Part shown: positions 36,127-43,627 of the stretch, one piece after another
How the letters are laid out: each line of letters starts with the position of its first letter
Position numbering within the stretch: position 1 is the first letter of the stretch
Source: Chryseobacterium vaccae
GTDB lineage: Bacteria > Bacteroidota > Bacteroidia > Flavobacteriales > Weeksellaceae
Assembly: GCF_009602705.1 (NCBI RefSeq)
Contig: NZ_VSWH01000001.1
Coordinates: forward strand, 2,418,001 to 2,482,000
Direction of reading: 5' to 3'
Length of the DNA: 64,000 nt
Notes under the pieces: generated by a model
Seen by the model: only the letters and a program-made list of their open reading frames with translations
What the model was told of the DNA's origin: nothing
Databases searched by the model: none
Made by a program: the position numbers and the translations under genes

Positions 36127-36626
36127 TGAAAAAACTGTTTTTCATTGCATGTTTGTTTGTTATCAATATTTGTTTCTCACAGACCTCTCAGAAAGAGACT
36201 GTTTTAAAGCAGGCTTATGAAATGAGACAGGCCTTTATGAATAAAAACTATGATGTTTTCAGCAGCTATGTTCATGAGGGAGTTATAAAAATGATGGGCG
36301 GCAAAAAGAAGATGATCAATGTTTCCGTAGCTGCAATGGATACCATGAACAAGCAGGGCTATCATTTTAAAAAAGTTGATTTTTCTGATGTCTCAGATAT
36401 TATTACAGTAAAAAATGAGCAGCAGGCCGTTGTCCATCAAAAAATACAGATGGATACTCCTAAAGGAAATATCAATGCAGATTATTACATGATCGCTGTA
36501 TCTGGTAATAATGGTAAAAACTGGAAATTTATAGACACTTCAGGAAAAGATATTCAGACCATGAGAAAATATTTTCCCAATCTGAGTTCTCAACTTGTTA
36601 TTCCTAAAAAGAAAATTTCAAAATAA
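36126..36626 (+). CDS. Small secreted protein, NTF2/SnoaL-like
   Basis: 166 residues with a signal peptide (KLFFIACLFVINICFSQ). The mature part (VLKQAYEMRQAFMNKNYDVFSSYVH, GGKKKMINVSVAAMDTM, KNWKFIDTSG) resembles the cone-shaped NTF2-like/DUF4440 fold, a frequent periplasmic module of unknown activity. The first base of its ATG is the last base of the nadA stop, so it is coupled to nadA, although no link to NAD synthesis is evident. A terminator follows. Confidence 0.65.
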   Translation: MKKLFFIACLFVINICFSQTSQKETVLKQAYEMRQAFMNKNYDVFSSYVHEGVIKMMGGKKKMINVSVAAMDTMNKQGYHFKKVDFSDVSDIITVKNEQQAVVHQKIQMDTPKGNINADYYMIAVSGNNGKNWKFIDTSGKDIQTMRKYFPNLSSQLVIPKKKISK

Positions 36627-36628
36627 AT

Positions 36629-36654
36629 AAAAGCACTGCGAAAACAGTGCTTTT
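36629..36654 (+). terminator. Terminator of the yicC-gmk-nadA unit
   Basis: AAAAGCACTG (36629-36638) pairs with CAGTGCTTTT (36645-36654), followed by a T-run. Confidence 0.8.
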
Positions 36655-36739
36655 TTAATTCCCCTAAATTAGTCTGCCGTAAAATAAGATTATCTACAGG
36701 CAAACAAAATAGTATAAATGCAGATGTTTACCATCCTGT

Positions 36740-36940
36740 TTAAGAAGTAACAGGACCTACGCAGGCAGGCATTAAGAAATATTGCGTTTTGCAACAATCA
36801 GACAGCACCGAATACTGCTGGCAGGTACGGGATGCTCCTGATCCGGGAGGCCCAAAAGTTGTTCCTGGAGGATAAGGACATCCCCCTGGACATCCGGAAC
36901 CATTCATTCTTTTCAACTGTGATCTTGATAATTTTTTCAT
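36740..36940 (-). CDS. Cysteine-rich leader peptide 1 (bacteriocin-like, six-Cys)
   Basis: 66 residues. A basic leader MKKLSRSQLKRMNGSG precedes a Pro/Gly/Cys-rich core. The core has six cysteines at positions 17, 21, 40, 49, 50 and 60, giving C-x3-C-x18-C-x8-CC-x9-C. This matches exactly, apart from the proline-rich loop length, the spacing in the peptide at 37332-37517. The leader resembles those of Chryseobacterium peptides annotated bacteriocin-like, but the usual GG is replaced by G-S-G. No transporter or modification enzyme is adjacent. The activity is not known. Confidence 0.75.
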   Translation of the reverse strand: MKKLSRSQLKRMNGSGCPGGCPYPPGTTFGPPGSGASRTCQQYSVLSDCCKTQYFLMPACVGPVTS

Positions 36941-36973
36941 AATAATTTGTTTTTGGATTTATATTTTCCCGCA

Positions 36974-37144
36974 TTACACCATAGGAGGATAGCAGGTTCC
37001 GCCCGGTTTTCTCCAGCATCCCCATGCACCGCCTCCACGGAAGCATACATACGCCGCACCACCGCAAGTCTCAATTTGAAATTCGGTAAAACCACCGCTG
37101 ATCTTACTTTTCTCTTCTCTTGAAAGTTTTTTTAAATTTTTCAT
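36974..37144 (-). CDS. Glycine-rich four-Cys leader peptide 2 (56 codons)
   Basis: A small gene of 56 codons found by translating the minus strand from the ATG at 37142-37144 to the TAA at 36974-36976. The leader MKNLKKLSREEKSKISGG is nearly the same as that of peptide 3 and ends in a double glycine at 17-18. The core is Gly-rich with cysteines at 27, 34, 43 and 51 (C-x6-C-x8-C-x7-C) and motifs TCGGAAYVC and WGCWRKPGGTCYPP. It lies 33 nt upstream of peptide 1 in the same direction, so both may share a transcript. Function unknown. Confidence 0.7.
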   Translation of the reverse strand: MKNLKKLSREEKSKISGGFTEFQIETCGGAAYVCFRGGGAWGCWRKPGGTCYPPMV

Positions 37145-37331
37145 AATAATTCAGGTTGATTTATTTGTTCTTTGTCATACGAAAATGAAATCTTTTTTAT
37201 TCAAAACAAAGCATCAATTAGCAGATGCAACGAGTTTTTAAATAAGTGCGTCACTTTATAAGTCTTTTGTAGAAATCCGATGAAATTTTTAAAAATCAAA
37301 AAAGCACTGTTTTCACAACACTCGTGTTAAC

Positions 37332-37517
37332 CTATTGAGGAAAGCAGTCGGCATGTACCAATACTCTGGATTGGCAGCAGGCAGGCAACGCATGAAAAGC
37401 ATCACAGGATCTTGGTAATCCTGGCCCGTAAGGTCCCGGAGGACAGTTTTCATAACATACATCACCTCCCTTAATTGACTTTAAACTTTCTCGGTTCAGT
37501 TTCTTTAAATTTTTCAT
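37332..37517 (-). CDS. Cysteine-rich leader peptide 3 (bacteriocin-like, six-Cys)
   Basis: 61 residues. The leader MKNLKKLNRESLKSIKGG has a canonical double glycine at 17-18. The core has cysteines at 21, 25, 38, 47, 48 and 58: C-x3-C-x12-C-x8-CC-x9-C. The segment between the second and third Cys is proline/glycine-rich (PPGPYGPGLPRS), as in peptide 1. Three disulfides with a vicinal CC pair are plausible. A near-consensus -7 box (TATCTTTA) lies ~30 nt upstream on the minus strand. A 187-nt gap separates it from peptide 2. Confidence 0.78.
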   Translation of the reverse strand: MKNLKKLNRESLKSIKGGDVCYENCPPGPYGPGLPRSCDAFHALPACCQSRVLVHADCFPQ

Positions 37518-37659
37518 ATTGATCTTGTTTTAAGTTTGTATCTTAAAGATAATATTTATTTTTCAAAACAGAGTGAATAATTTTAAAATACTGATTAAAA
37601 GATGTATACATTTTTTCTATTCAGAGAAAACACTCTATTCTTATCATACAAATTGTCTG

Positions 37660-38273
37660 TAAAAAATGATGTTATTTCCAAATAATTTGGACACTTGCCC
37701 TGTAAAGCAATGGCATCAATATGAGAAAACAGATCCCGTAATAAGTGTTCCCAGCCGAAACTTTGGAATGTCCTCGCCGGACTTGTCGCTCATTTCAGAG
37801 GACTGCCTGCTGAATATTTTATTGCTGCCCTTAACAAAAATAGTCTTAAGCGGTTTTTACCCTTTCCAACGCCATGGATGTGGAAATCCAAGCAATTTTG
37901 TAAGAATTATGGAATTATTTAACCATCAGTCCAGTCTTCTGAAAAATAAAATTTTCGGATATTCCATAAGTGACAGCGAAACCCTTCAGACAATTTCTGA
38001 TCTTTTCCACCATCATAATTAGCTCACAGATCCTCATGATGCTGTCGCATCAACACACTGGAAAAGTATCTGGGTAAAAATCCGGGTAAAAAAGGGATTA
38101 TTTTAGGGACCGTACATCCTGTAAAATTTCCTGATGCCATAGAAAAAGCCACCCATACTATCTCAGAGATTCCGGCATCATTAAACCATCTGATGAAAAT
38201 GGATAAAAAAACTACAGAAATAGCTCCGGATTTTGAAGAATTAAAACGATTTTTGCTGAATAAAAATAAAACA
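37660..38273 (+). pseudogene. thrC: Decayed threonine synthase (thrC relic)
   Basis: Translation in two frames gives ThrC segments. First frame: DPVISVPSRNFGM (normally PSGNFG), then after internal loss GCGNPSNFVRIMELF, SDSETLQTISDLFHHHN, a stop (TAG at about 38020) where Tyr is expected, and LTDPHDAVA. A frameshift follows, and the third frame gives GKNPGKKGIILGTVHPVKFP, ISEIPASLNHLM and APDFEELKRFLLNK, the normal C-terminus. The N-terminal half with the PLP lysine is missing. The last frame has no stop and runs into the folB start. The enzyme cannot be functional; an intact thrC must be elsewhere or threonine must be obtained externally. Confidence 0.78.
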
Positions 38274-38645
38274 ATGAGCAAAATATATCTTGAAGATATT
38301 AAAATATATGCCTATCACGGAGTGCTTCCAGAAGAAAACATCATCGGTACCTACTATATTTTAAATTCAGAGCTGCATACTGATCTATGGAAAGCAGCAG
38401 AAACCGATGATCTGAATGACACCATAAGCTATGCAGACATCAACGCCATCATCCATCAGGAAATGGCCATTCAATCTAAGCTTCTGGAACATGTTGCAGG
38501 AAGGATTATTTTAAAGATTCATGAAAGTTTCCCACAGGTTTCCTACATTAAGTTAAGAGTAACCAAAACCTCACCTCCTATGCAGGGAGAAATGAAAGGA
38601 GCCAGCATTGAACTGGAAAAAAGTTTCAAACCTGATAATCATTAA
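38274..38645 (+). CDS. folB: Dihydroneopterin aldolase
   Basis: Cleaves 7,8-dihydroneopterin in folate synthesis. 123 residues from the ATG at 38274. The family motifs are IYLEDIKIYAYHGVLPEEN (the conserved YHG and Glu), SYADINAIIHQ, LLEHVAGRIILKI and YIKLRVTKTSPP. An upstream in-frame ATG at 38193 belongs to the thrC relic and would add 27 foreign residues. No stop separates the relic from folB, so a fused product is formally possible if anything is translated upstream. Confidence 0.93.
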   Translation: MSKIYLEDIKIYAYHGVLPEENIIGTYYILNSELHTDLWKAAETDDLNDTISYADINAIIHQEMAIQSKLLEHVAGRIILKIHESFPQVSYIKLRVTKTSPPMQGEMKGASIELEKSFKPDNH

Positions 38646-38681
38646 AAATTATTATTTTCGTTTTACAAAAAACATAAAACA

Positions 38682-40046
38682 TTGAAATCCATCAAAATAT
38701 TATTTCTTCTAAGTTTTGGCATCATTTTCGGCCAGACCAATACAGCCAGCCAGGCTCCTGTTTATAATTTTCCCAAGATGAAGTCCAGCATTACAATGCC
38801 GGTAACAATTCCTCTTTCGGAGATCAGCAATATGATCAATGCTACTGTAAAAGATCTGGTGTATCAGGATGATTCTTATACGGATAACAACAACGATCAG
38901 TTTAAGGTAAAGGTCTGGAAAACCCGTCCGATTCGTTTGGTAGGTGGCACCAGTCAGAATATACTGATCGAGGTTCCGTTAAGAATCTGGGCAGAGAAAG
39001 GTATTGGCACATTAGGAGTTTACTCCTATCAGAATACAACCTTTGAAACAGTGATGTCTTTTAATACCTCTATTACATTCAATAATAACTGGACCATATC
39101 TACAACTACCCGGCCTAATGGGTTCAGATGGGTAACCAAACCGGTACTGGACTATGGGAAGATTCAGATCCCCATAACCTCTATTGTTGAAAAAAGCCTG
39201 AAAGAACAACAAGAAAAATTCAGCAAAACGATCGACCAGCAGATGACTACCCAGTTGAATTTTCAGCAGTATGCTGTAATGGCGTGGAATGTTTTTTCTC
39301 AGCCTTTTAATATTTCAGAAGAATATAATACCTGGCTGAAAGTAAGCCCAATCAGCGTTAATATTACTCCGTTGAAATTTTATGGAAACCAAATCGATAC
39401 CAATATCGGGATTGATGTGTATTCTGAAACATTTACAGGAAGTAAACCTGCAGCTACCCAGCCGATAAAAACTGTGGGCAATTTCACTGTATCTTCTGCA
39501 CTGGCTGATCAATTTTTGCTTCAGACAACCGCCAATATTCCTTTTACCGAAGCTTCGAATATTGCAAGAAATATGTTTTTAAACAAAGAATATGATGTTC
39601 GAGGGTCTAAAGTGAAAATTAAAGACATCAGAGTATACGGCATTGATGACAGGGTGGTTATTGAAGCGGAAACCGAAGGATATGTCAACGGACGGGCCCT
39701 GATATCCGGTATTCCGGTGTATGATGATGCGAAAAAGAAAATTGTATTGTCTAACACAAAATTCAACCTTAAAACTGCCAATATCCTGCAGAAAACCGCT
39801 ACCCTATTGTTTAAGGGGAAAATCGTAAAAATGATTGAAGATGAATACGGAATTCCAACCCAGGATCTGGAACTCGCCTCTAAAAAAAGTATTGAAGAAG
39901 CTTTCAACAAAGAATATTATAAAGGCTTAAAAATGAATGGAAAAGTATTCAGTCTGAAACCGGGAAAAATTCTCATGAATCCTTCAGGTATCACAGCTGT
40001 TATTGATACCAACGCATCCTTAAAATTAACGGTTAGCGGCCTATAA
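38682..40046 (+). CDS. DUF4403-family secreted protein
   Basis: 454 residues beginning at a TTG codon, chosen because it is followed at once by a signal peptide (SIKILFLLSFGIIFGQ) and there is no ATG in position. The body is beta-rich and shows the family features SSITMPVTIPLSEISNMIN, VKVWKTRPIRLVG, VKPSIVEKSLKEQ-like regions and FSLKPGKILMNPSGITAVI. Domains of the SMP/BPI-like type have been suggested for relatives; a lipid-binding envelope role is therefore possible but unproven. It lies 36 nt after folB and 28 nt before an RDD-family gene. Confidence 0.75.
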   Translation: MKSIKILFLLSFGIIFGQTNTASQAPVYNFPKMKSSITMPVTIPLSEISNMINATVKDLVYQDDSYTDNNNDQFKVKVWKTRPIRLVGGTSQNILIEVPLRIWAEKGIGTLGVYSYQNTTFETVMSFNTSITFNNNWTISTTTRPNGFRWVTKPVLDYGKIQIPITSIVEKSLKEQQEKFSKTIDQQMTTQLNFQQYAVMAWNVFSQPFNISEEYNTWLKVSPISVNITPLKFYGNQIDTNIGIDVYSETFTGSKPAATQPIKTVGNFTVSSALADQFLLQTTANIPFTEASNIARNMFLNKEYDVRGSKVKIKDIRVYGIDDRVVIEAETEGYVNGRALISGIPVYDDAKKKIVLSNTKFNLKTANILQKTATLLFKGKIVKMIEDEYGIPTQDLELASKKSIEEAFNKEYYKGLKMNGKVFSLKPGKILMNPSGITAVIDTNASLKLTVSGL

Positions 40047-40073
40047 ACTGATAAAAAACTAATACCTATAGCT

Positions 40074-40583
40074 ATGAAAAAACTTTTTAAAATTATTGAG
40101 GACAATAAAGCCTCACAAGGTCTCAGGCTGGCTAATTTTATTATTGACCGGATTGTAGTATACGCTCTTTTTTTCCTGTATGGAACCTTTTCTGTACTTT
40201 CATACGAGTTATTAAGTATTGATTTTTTTCTGAATATTGCAAACAAATTATCTACATTGAGCAGATTTGAGGATATTTTGATAACCACAACAGTTTATTT
40301 TCTGTATCTGTTTTTCATGGAATATTTTACAAAAGGAAGAACCATTGGTAAATATGTTACAGGAACCAAAGTAATGAGTACCGACGGCACAATACCTACT
40401 CTGCAGGAATTTTTTATAAGAAATATTTCCAGATTAGTGCCTTTTGATATACTGTCTTTCCTGGGAAGCAACGGATGGCATGACAACTGGAGCGATACCA
40501 GAGTGGTGAATATAAAAAAATATACCCTTGATAAACAGCGCAAAGAGGAGATAAACAGCATGGGCACAAAAGAAATTGCTTAA
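40074..40583 (+). CDS. RDD-family membrane protein
   Basis: 169 residues with two or three membrane segments (~30-52 and 83-100). It carries the RDD signature as RLANFIIDRIVVYALFF (Arg and Asp at the start of helix 1) and FTKGRTIGKYVTGTKVMSTDG after helix 2, with RNISRLVPFDILSFL later. RDD proteins are small membrane proteins of mostly unknown transport role. Probably co-transcribed with the DUF4403 gene just upstream. Confidence 0.85.
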   Translation: MKKLFKIIEDNKASQGLRLANFIIDRIVVYALFFLYGTFSVLSYELLSIDFFLNIANKLSTLSRFEDILITTTVYFLYLFFMEYFTKGRTIGKYVTGTKVMSTDGTIPTLQEFFIRNISRLVPFDILSFLGSNGWHDNWSDTRVVNIKKYTLDKQRKEEINSMGTKEIA

Positions 40584-40611
40584 AAAATTTTTGTTGAATC
40601 ATATATTTTGC

Positions 40612-40619
40612 TATATTTG
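40612..40619 (+). promoter_or_regulatory. -7 box (TATATTTG) of tRNA-Cys
   Basis: An exact TAnnTTTG match, 24 nt before the mature tRNA, with TTTTTG at 40588-40593 as a possible -33 element. Confidence 0.55.
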
Positions 40620-40643
40620 CACACCTAAAAATGGTAAAGACAT

Positions 40644-40714
40644 GGTACTTTGGCCGAGCGGCTAGGCAGTGGTCTGCAACACCATCTACAGCGGTTCGAA
40701 TCCGCTAGGTACCT
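40644..40714 (+). tRNA. tRNA-Cys (anticodon GCA)
   Basis: 71 nt that fold as a full cloverleaf. The acceptor GGTACTT pairs with AGGTACC (one G-U), the D stem is GCC/GGC, the anticodon stem is GTGGT/ACCAT with loop CTGCAAC (anticodon GCA), and the T arm is AGCGG-TTCGAAT-CCGCT. The discriminator is T and CCA is not encoded. It is the only tRNA in the window. A terminator follows at once. Confidence 0.93.
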
Positions 40715-40718
40715 CTTT

Positions 40719-40754
40719 AACCTCTAATCATCTATTTATAGATTTTTAGAGGTT
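40719..40754 (+). terminator. Terminator after tRNA-Cys
   Basis: AACCTCTAA (40719-40727) pairs with TTAGAGGTT (40746-40754), with inner ATCTA/TAGAT pairing and a T-run after. Confidence 0.8.
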
Positions 40755-41211
40755 TTTTCTTTTATTTCACTGAGTCTAAACTTAGCAAAGTAATACAAAA
40801 ATCTTTTGTATTTCAAGGATAAGCGAAGCGGTCTTGTTTATCTTAACGTCCAAATTATTTATCCTTAGTTTAACTTAACGATTAATAAAAAAATACCTCC
40901 ACAAGTTTTCAGTCCGGCACAATATTTTTTTACTCACTTGCTGATTTTTCAAATGATTCGCACTCAATCTTATAATTAAAATGCCCTCCGAAAACGGAAG
41001 GCATTAAAAAAGTACTAGTTTTTCATAGGACTGTAATATGAACTGCCGCGAATATACAATAAATTATTTATTGCATAATATGGTTGTAATCATAAAAACC
41101 TGTATTATCTTTTAATAAATAATGGCAAAGTTCAATGTTTTTATGCAATTTAATTAGAAAAAATCATAATGATTTCACAAAGAATATCTCCTTTAAATAC
41201 AAAACAAAAAA

Positions 41212-41307
41212 ATCCCCGAATTGCTTCGGGGATAAAAACTAATAACCATGAAAACTCAAATTAAACATGAGTTGCTACATTACATTGAAAAATCGTGCCA
41301 AACGTAA
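41212..41307 (+). other. Hairpin followed by a 19-codon mini-ORF
   Basis: ATCCCCGAA (41212-41220) pairs perfectly with TTCGGGGAT (41225-41233). After AAAAACTAATAACC comes an ATG at 41248 with 19 codons (MKTQIKHELLHYIEKSCQT) and a TAA at 41305. Coding status is unproven. Confidence 0.3.
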
Positions 41308-41353
41308 AAAAAACGGAAAATACTTTTTGTATCTTTCCTAAAAACATATACAC

Positions 41354-41467
41354 TTGAAATTACTTTCGATTCTTACCCTATTGTTTTTTCGGGTGCTGCA
41401 ACTGGCTCAGATAAGTGTCAATATTCCTTCACAAAAACAACCTTCCCAATGTGTCTCTTTGCTATGA
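41354..41467 (+). pseudogene. Possible truncated secreted-protein remnant
   Basis: A 37-codon TTG-initiated frame starting KLLSILTLLFF and continuing VLQLAQISVNIPSQKQ looks like a signal peptide plus the first residues of a mature protein, ending at a TGA at 41465. A near-consensus -7 sequence (TATCTTTC) lies ~20 nt upstream. It could be a broken gene or chance. Confidence 0.28.
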
Positions 41468-41505
41468 ATTTACTGATCTTTATCTCCCTACCCCTGAAAT
41501 AAAAA

Positions 41506-41559
41506 GCCTCCTTTTTTATAAAGGAGGCCACAAGCATGTATAAAGTGATGAAAATATAA
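41506..41559 (+). other. Hairpin containing an extended Shine-Dalgarno sequence before a 7-codon ORF
   Basis: GCCTCCTTT (41506-41514) pairs perfectly with AAAGGAGGC (41520-41528). The right arm is a full Shine-Dalgarno sequence 8 nt before an ATG at 41536 that opens a 7-codon frame (MYKVMKI). The left arm copies the 16S anti-SD. Confidence 0.35.
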
Positions 41560-41814
41560 TATATAAAGGATTTCAATTCAAAAGTAAGATAATCCCAATT
41601 CTCTATTTTATGACTCAGGTCATATGATAACGGTAGTCTTTCTCAGTATATTTGGACAACATCATCCCATTTCCATCATTATTATCTTTTTTTTAAACTC
41701 TCTTTACAGGAGAGTTTTTTCATTCAAACAAAACCAGCACAATAAAACATAAATAATATAAGCCCATTTGGCATAATTTATTCAATAACAAAACAAACCT
41801 TAAAACTTTACACC

Positions 41815-42039
41815 ATGGCACACAGAAATTTCAAAAAAGAAGACTTTGAGAAAGATCAGAATGAATATCAGCTGGAATTTAAAATTGATGAGATTGGTAA
41901 AGGTCTGGACCTGATTGTTGAAAGAAAAAACAGACAGGGTGAATATGAAGTAATCCAGGCAGAAATTAAAAGACTTAATGATCTTATTTTTATCTGCTGG
42001 AGTGAACCGTTTGACGGAAGGGTAATCTATAATGAATAA
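41815..42039 (+). CDS. Small conserved-looking hypothetical protein (74 residues)
   Basis: 74 residues, highly charged, no signal peptide or membrane segment: AHRNFKKEDFEKDQNEYQLEFKID, then GLDLIVERKNRQGEYEV and LNDLIFICWSEPFDG. It reads like a small cytoplasmic beta-sheet protein with regular codon use, so it is probably a real gene. I do not recognise a family. It stands alone in a gene-poor region. Confidence 0.5.
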   Translation: MAHRNFKKEDFEKDQNEYQLEFKIDEIGKGLDLIVERKNRQGEYEVIQAEIKRLNDLIFICWSEPFDGRVIYNE

Positions 42040-42513
42040 AAATTATTCCATGCTTAAAAAATCTCCAATAATAAAGACCCAAAAAACACAAATGATGAAA
42101 GAAAGTTTTTATATCATGAATAGTAGATTCTGCCTATTCCTGTTTTCATGAGAATGGAAAATCCGTGATGCATTTTATATTTCTGATGAAATAATATTCC
42201 ATCAAAAAAAGAACATGTATTTATCATTTATGCCATATTTATAACGATAGAAAATTTTTTACAACAGTTCGTTAATTATAGTTTATTTTTTTCTAAAATT
42301 ACAATATTATATTAAGTACAATTCAGGTGCAATAATCTTCAATGAATCATTTTTATTTTAACATATTCATACAAATAATTCATTACAAAAAGTCAATTAT
42401 CAATCATAATTCTTAAAAAATAATAAAAATTTATAAAATACACCATGATCCAGGTTATATTTTTCCGGTATTTTATTTCTTAGTTTTACAAAAAAATATT
42501 AATTCAATATATC
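42040..42513. other. AT-rich gap with a possible mini-ORF
   Basis: No clear gene. An ATGATG at 42092 opens a 19-codon frame to 42151 preceded by AAAAAACACAA, very similar to the start at 43487. The remainder is AT-rich and probably holds the promoter of the glycosyltransferase gene. Confidence 0.35.
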
Positions 42514-43344
42514 GTGATAAGATTCTCTATACTTATAGCCAACTATAATAATGGGAAGTATTTTAAAGACTGCTATAACTCTCTGATCAGCCAATCTTAT
42601 AGAAATTGGGAGGTTATAATTGTTGATGATGCCTCTACGGATGATTCTGTAGAAATAATTGAAGCGGTCATTAAAAATGATCCTCGTTTCAAAATCTATC
42701 ATAATCCATCCAATCAAGGCTGCGGCTATACCAAAAGAGAATGCATGAAATATGCAACCGGGGAAATCTGCGCCTATCTGGATCCTGATGATGCTTTGTA
42801 TACGGATGCTTTAGAAAAAACAATACAGGAATTCATCAACAACAGCGACATTGCAGCTACCTATTCCCAGATGATGCTGTGCGATGAAAATCTTATCCCA
42901 GAAAAGGTATATGCAGGAACCAAGCAAATCTATAACAGCCGCTATTTCTTTAATTGTCCTACTCAATTTGCTCATTTCTTCACGTTTAAAAAAGAAACCT
43001 ATTTAAAGACTTCAGGAATTAATCCCGCTCTTAAAAGTGCAGTAGATCAGGATTTGTATTTAAAAATACTTGAGCACGGAGACGTAAAATATATTAAAGA
43101 ACCATTGTACCTATACAGGCTTCATTCTAACGGCATTTCTCAGCAAAGTTCCAAGCAGGGAGCAAAAGAATCTTTCGCGAAAGTCATCCATGAAACCATG
43201 AAGAGAAGGGGAATCCGCAAAATTAATAATCAGAAAGTTCCCGAGACGTATACTAATCAGCAGGAAATCTATCAGCTTCTGAACTATCAGACTCAAAAGC
43301 TGCACAGGCTGATCAACAAAGTAAAAGTAACATTCAATATATAA
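42514..43344 (+). CDS. Family 2 glycosyltransferase
   Basis: 276 residues from a GTG start directly before FSILIANYNNGKYF; no upstream ATG fits. The GT-A fold (~3-215) shows VIIVDDASTDDS near 35-46, YLDPDDALY with the DxD metal site near 88-94, and a D-Q-D segment (VDQDLYLKIL) near 172 that contains the likely catalytic base. A C-terminal helical tail with many Lys/Gln residues follows. The acceptor is unknown; related enzymes build surface polysaccharides. No other polysaccharide genes adjoin it, though a polytopic membrane protein lies 2 kb downstream. Confidence 0.88.
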   Translation: MIRFSILIANYNNGKYFKDCYNSLISQSYRNWEVIIVDDASTDDSVEIIEAVIKNDPRFKIYHNPSNQGCGYTKRECMKYATGEICAYLDPDDALYTDALEKTIQEFINNSDIAATYSQMMLCDENLIPEKVYAGTKQIYNSRYFFNCPTQFAHFFTFKKETYLKTSGINPALKSAVDQDLYLKILEHGDVKYIKEPLYLYRLHSNGISQQSSKQGAKESFAKVIHETMKRRGIRKINNQKVPETYTNQQEIYQLLNYQTQKLHRLINKVKVTFNI

Positions 43345-43353
43345 CAAAGAAGG

Positions 43354-43371
43354 CTTCCCAGAAATGGGGAG
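43354..43371 (+). terminator. Terminator of the glycosyltransferase gene
   Basis: CTTCCC (43354-43359) pairs with GGGGAG (43366-43371, one G-T), followed by a T-run. Confidence 0.6.
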
Positions 43372-43455
43372 TTTTTTATTCTGTTAATACTCTTTTGACT
43401 ATCCTCAGAGGTCATATTAATTTTTCCTGCCTTTCCTGATTATCTCCACAAAAAC

Positions 43456-43627
43456 GGCCCCCTTTTCAGGAGGCCTAAAAACACAAATGATGAAAAAAAT
43501 CTATTCAGAAAAATCCAAACAGAATTTCATGGACAATTCTTGTCTTATTTCTTTTTATTATACTTTCTCCAATAAGGAAAATCATAACTGTAGCACCAAA
43601 AGCCGGATTTATGGTTTATTTTCCTAA
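43456..43627 (+). other. Hairpin plus ATGATG-initiated 46-codon frame
   Basis: GGCCCCCT (43456-43463) pairs with AGGAGGCC (43468-43475, one mismatch). The sequence TAAAAACACAA then leads to ATGATG at 43487 and a 46-codon frame to 43627. It partly overlaps a minus-strand small ORF. At most one of the two is likely to be coding. Confidence 0.28.

Larger units (their letters stand above)
40755..41814. other. 1-kb gene-poor region with three hairpins
   Basis: No ordinary gene is visible. Perfect or near-perfect hairpins lie at 40981-41004 (ATGCCCTCCG/CGGAAGGCAT), 41212-41233 and 41506-41528. Tiny ORFs follow the last two (41248-41307; 41536-41559), and a truncated signal-peptide ORF lies at 41354-41467. 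The rest is AT-rich. Confidence 0.5.

Noticed and set aside
36798..37067. 89-codon minus-strand frame across peptide genes 1 and 2
   Set aside because: It is in another frame, overlaps two leader-peptide genes with convincing leaders and has no recognisable features.
37666..38022. 118-codon frame as a separate hypothetical protein
   Set aside because: Its translation is recognisable as out-of-order or damaged ThrC segments, and the ThrC C-terminus continues in another frame, so it is a pseudogene.
38193..38273. N-terminal extension of FolB
   Set aside because: These 27 residues are the C-terminus of the thrC relic (APDFEELKRFLL), not part of the aldolase.
41212..41233. Hairpin read as a plain terminator
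   Set aside because: There is no gene upstream on the plus strand within 500 nt, and the following bases are A-rich, not T-rich; minus-strand use is possible, but no minus-strand gene is seen.
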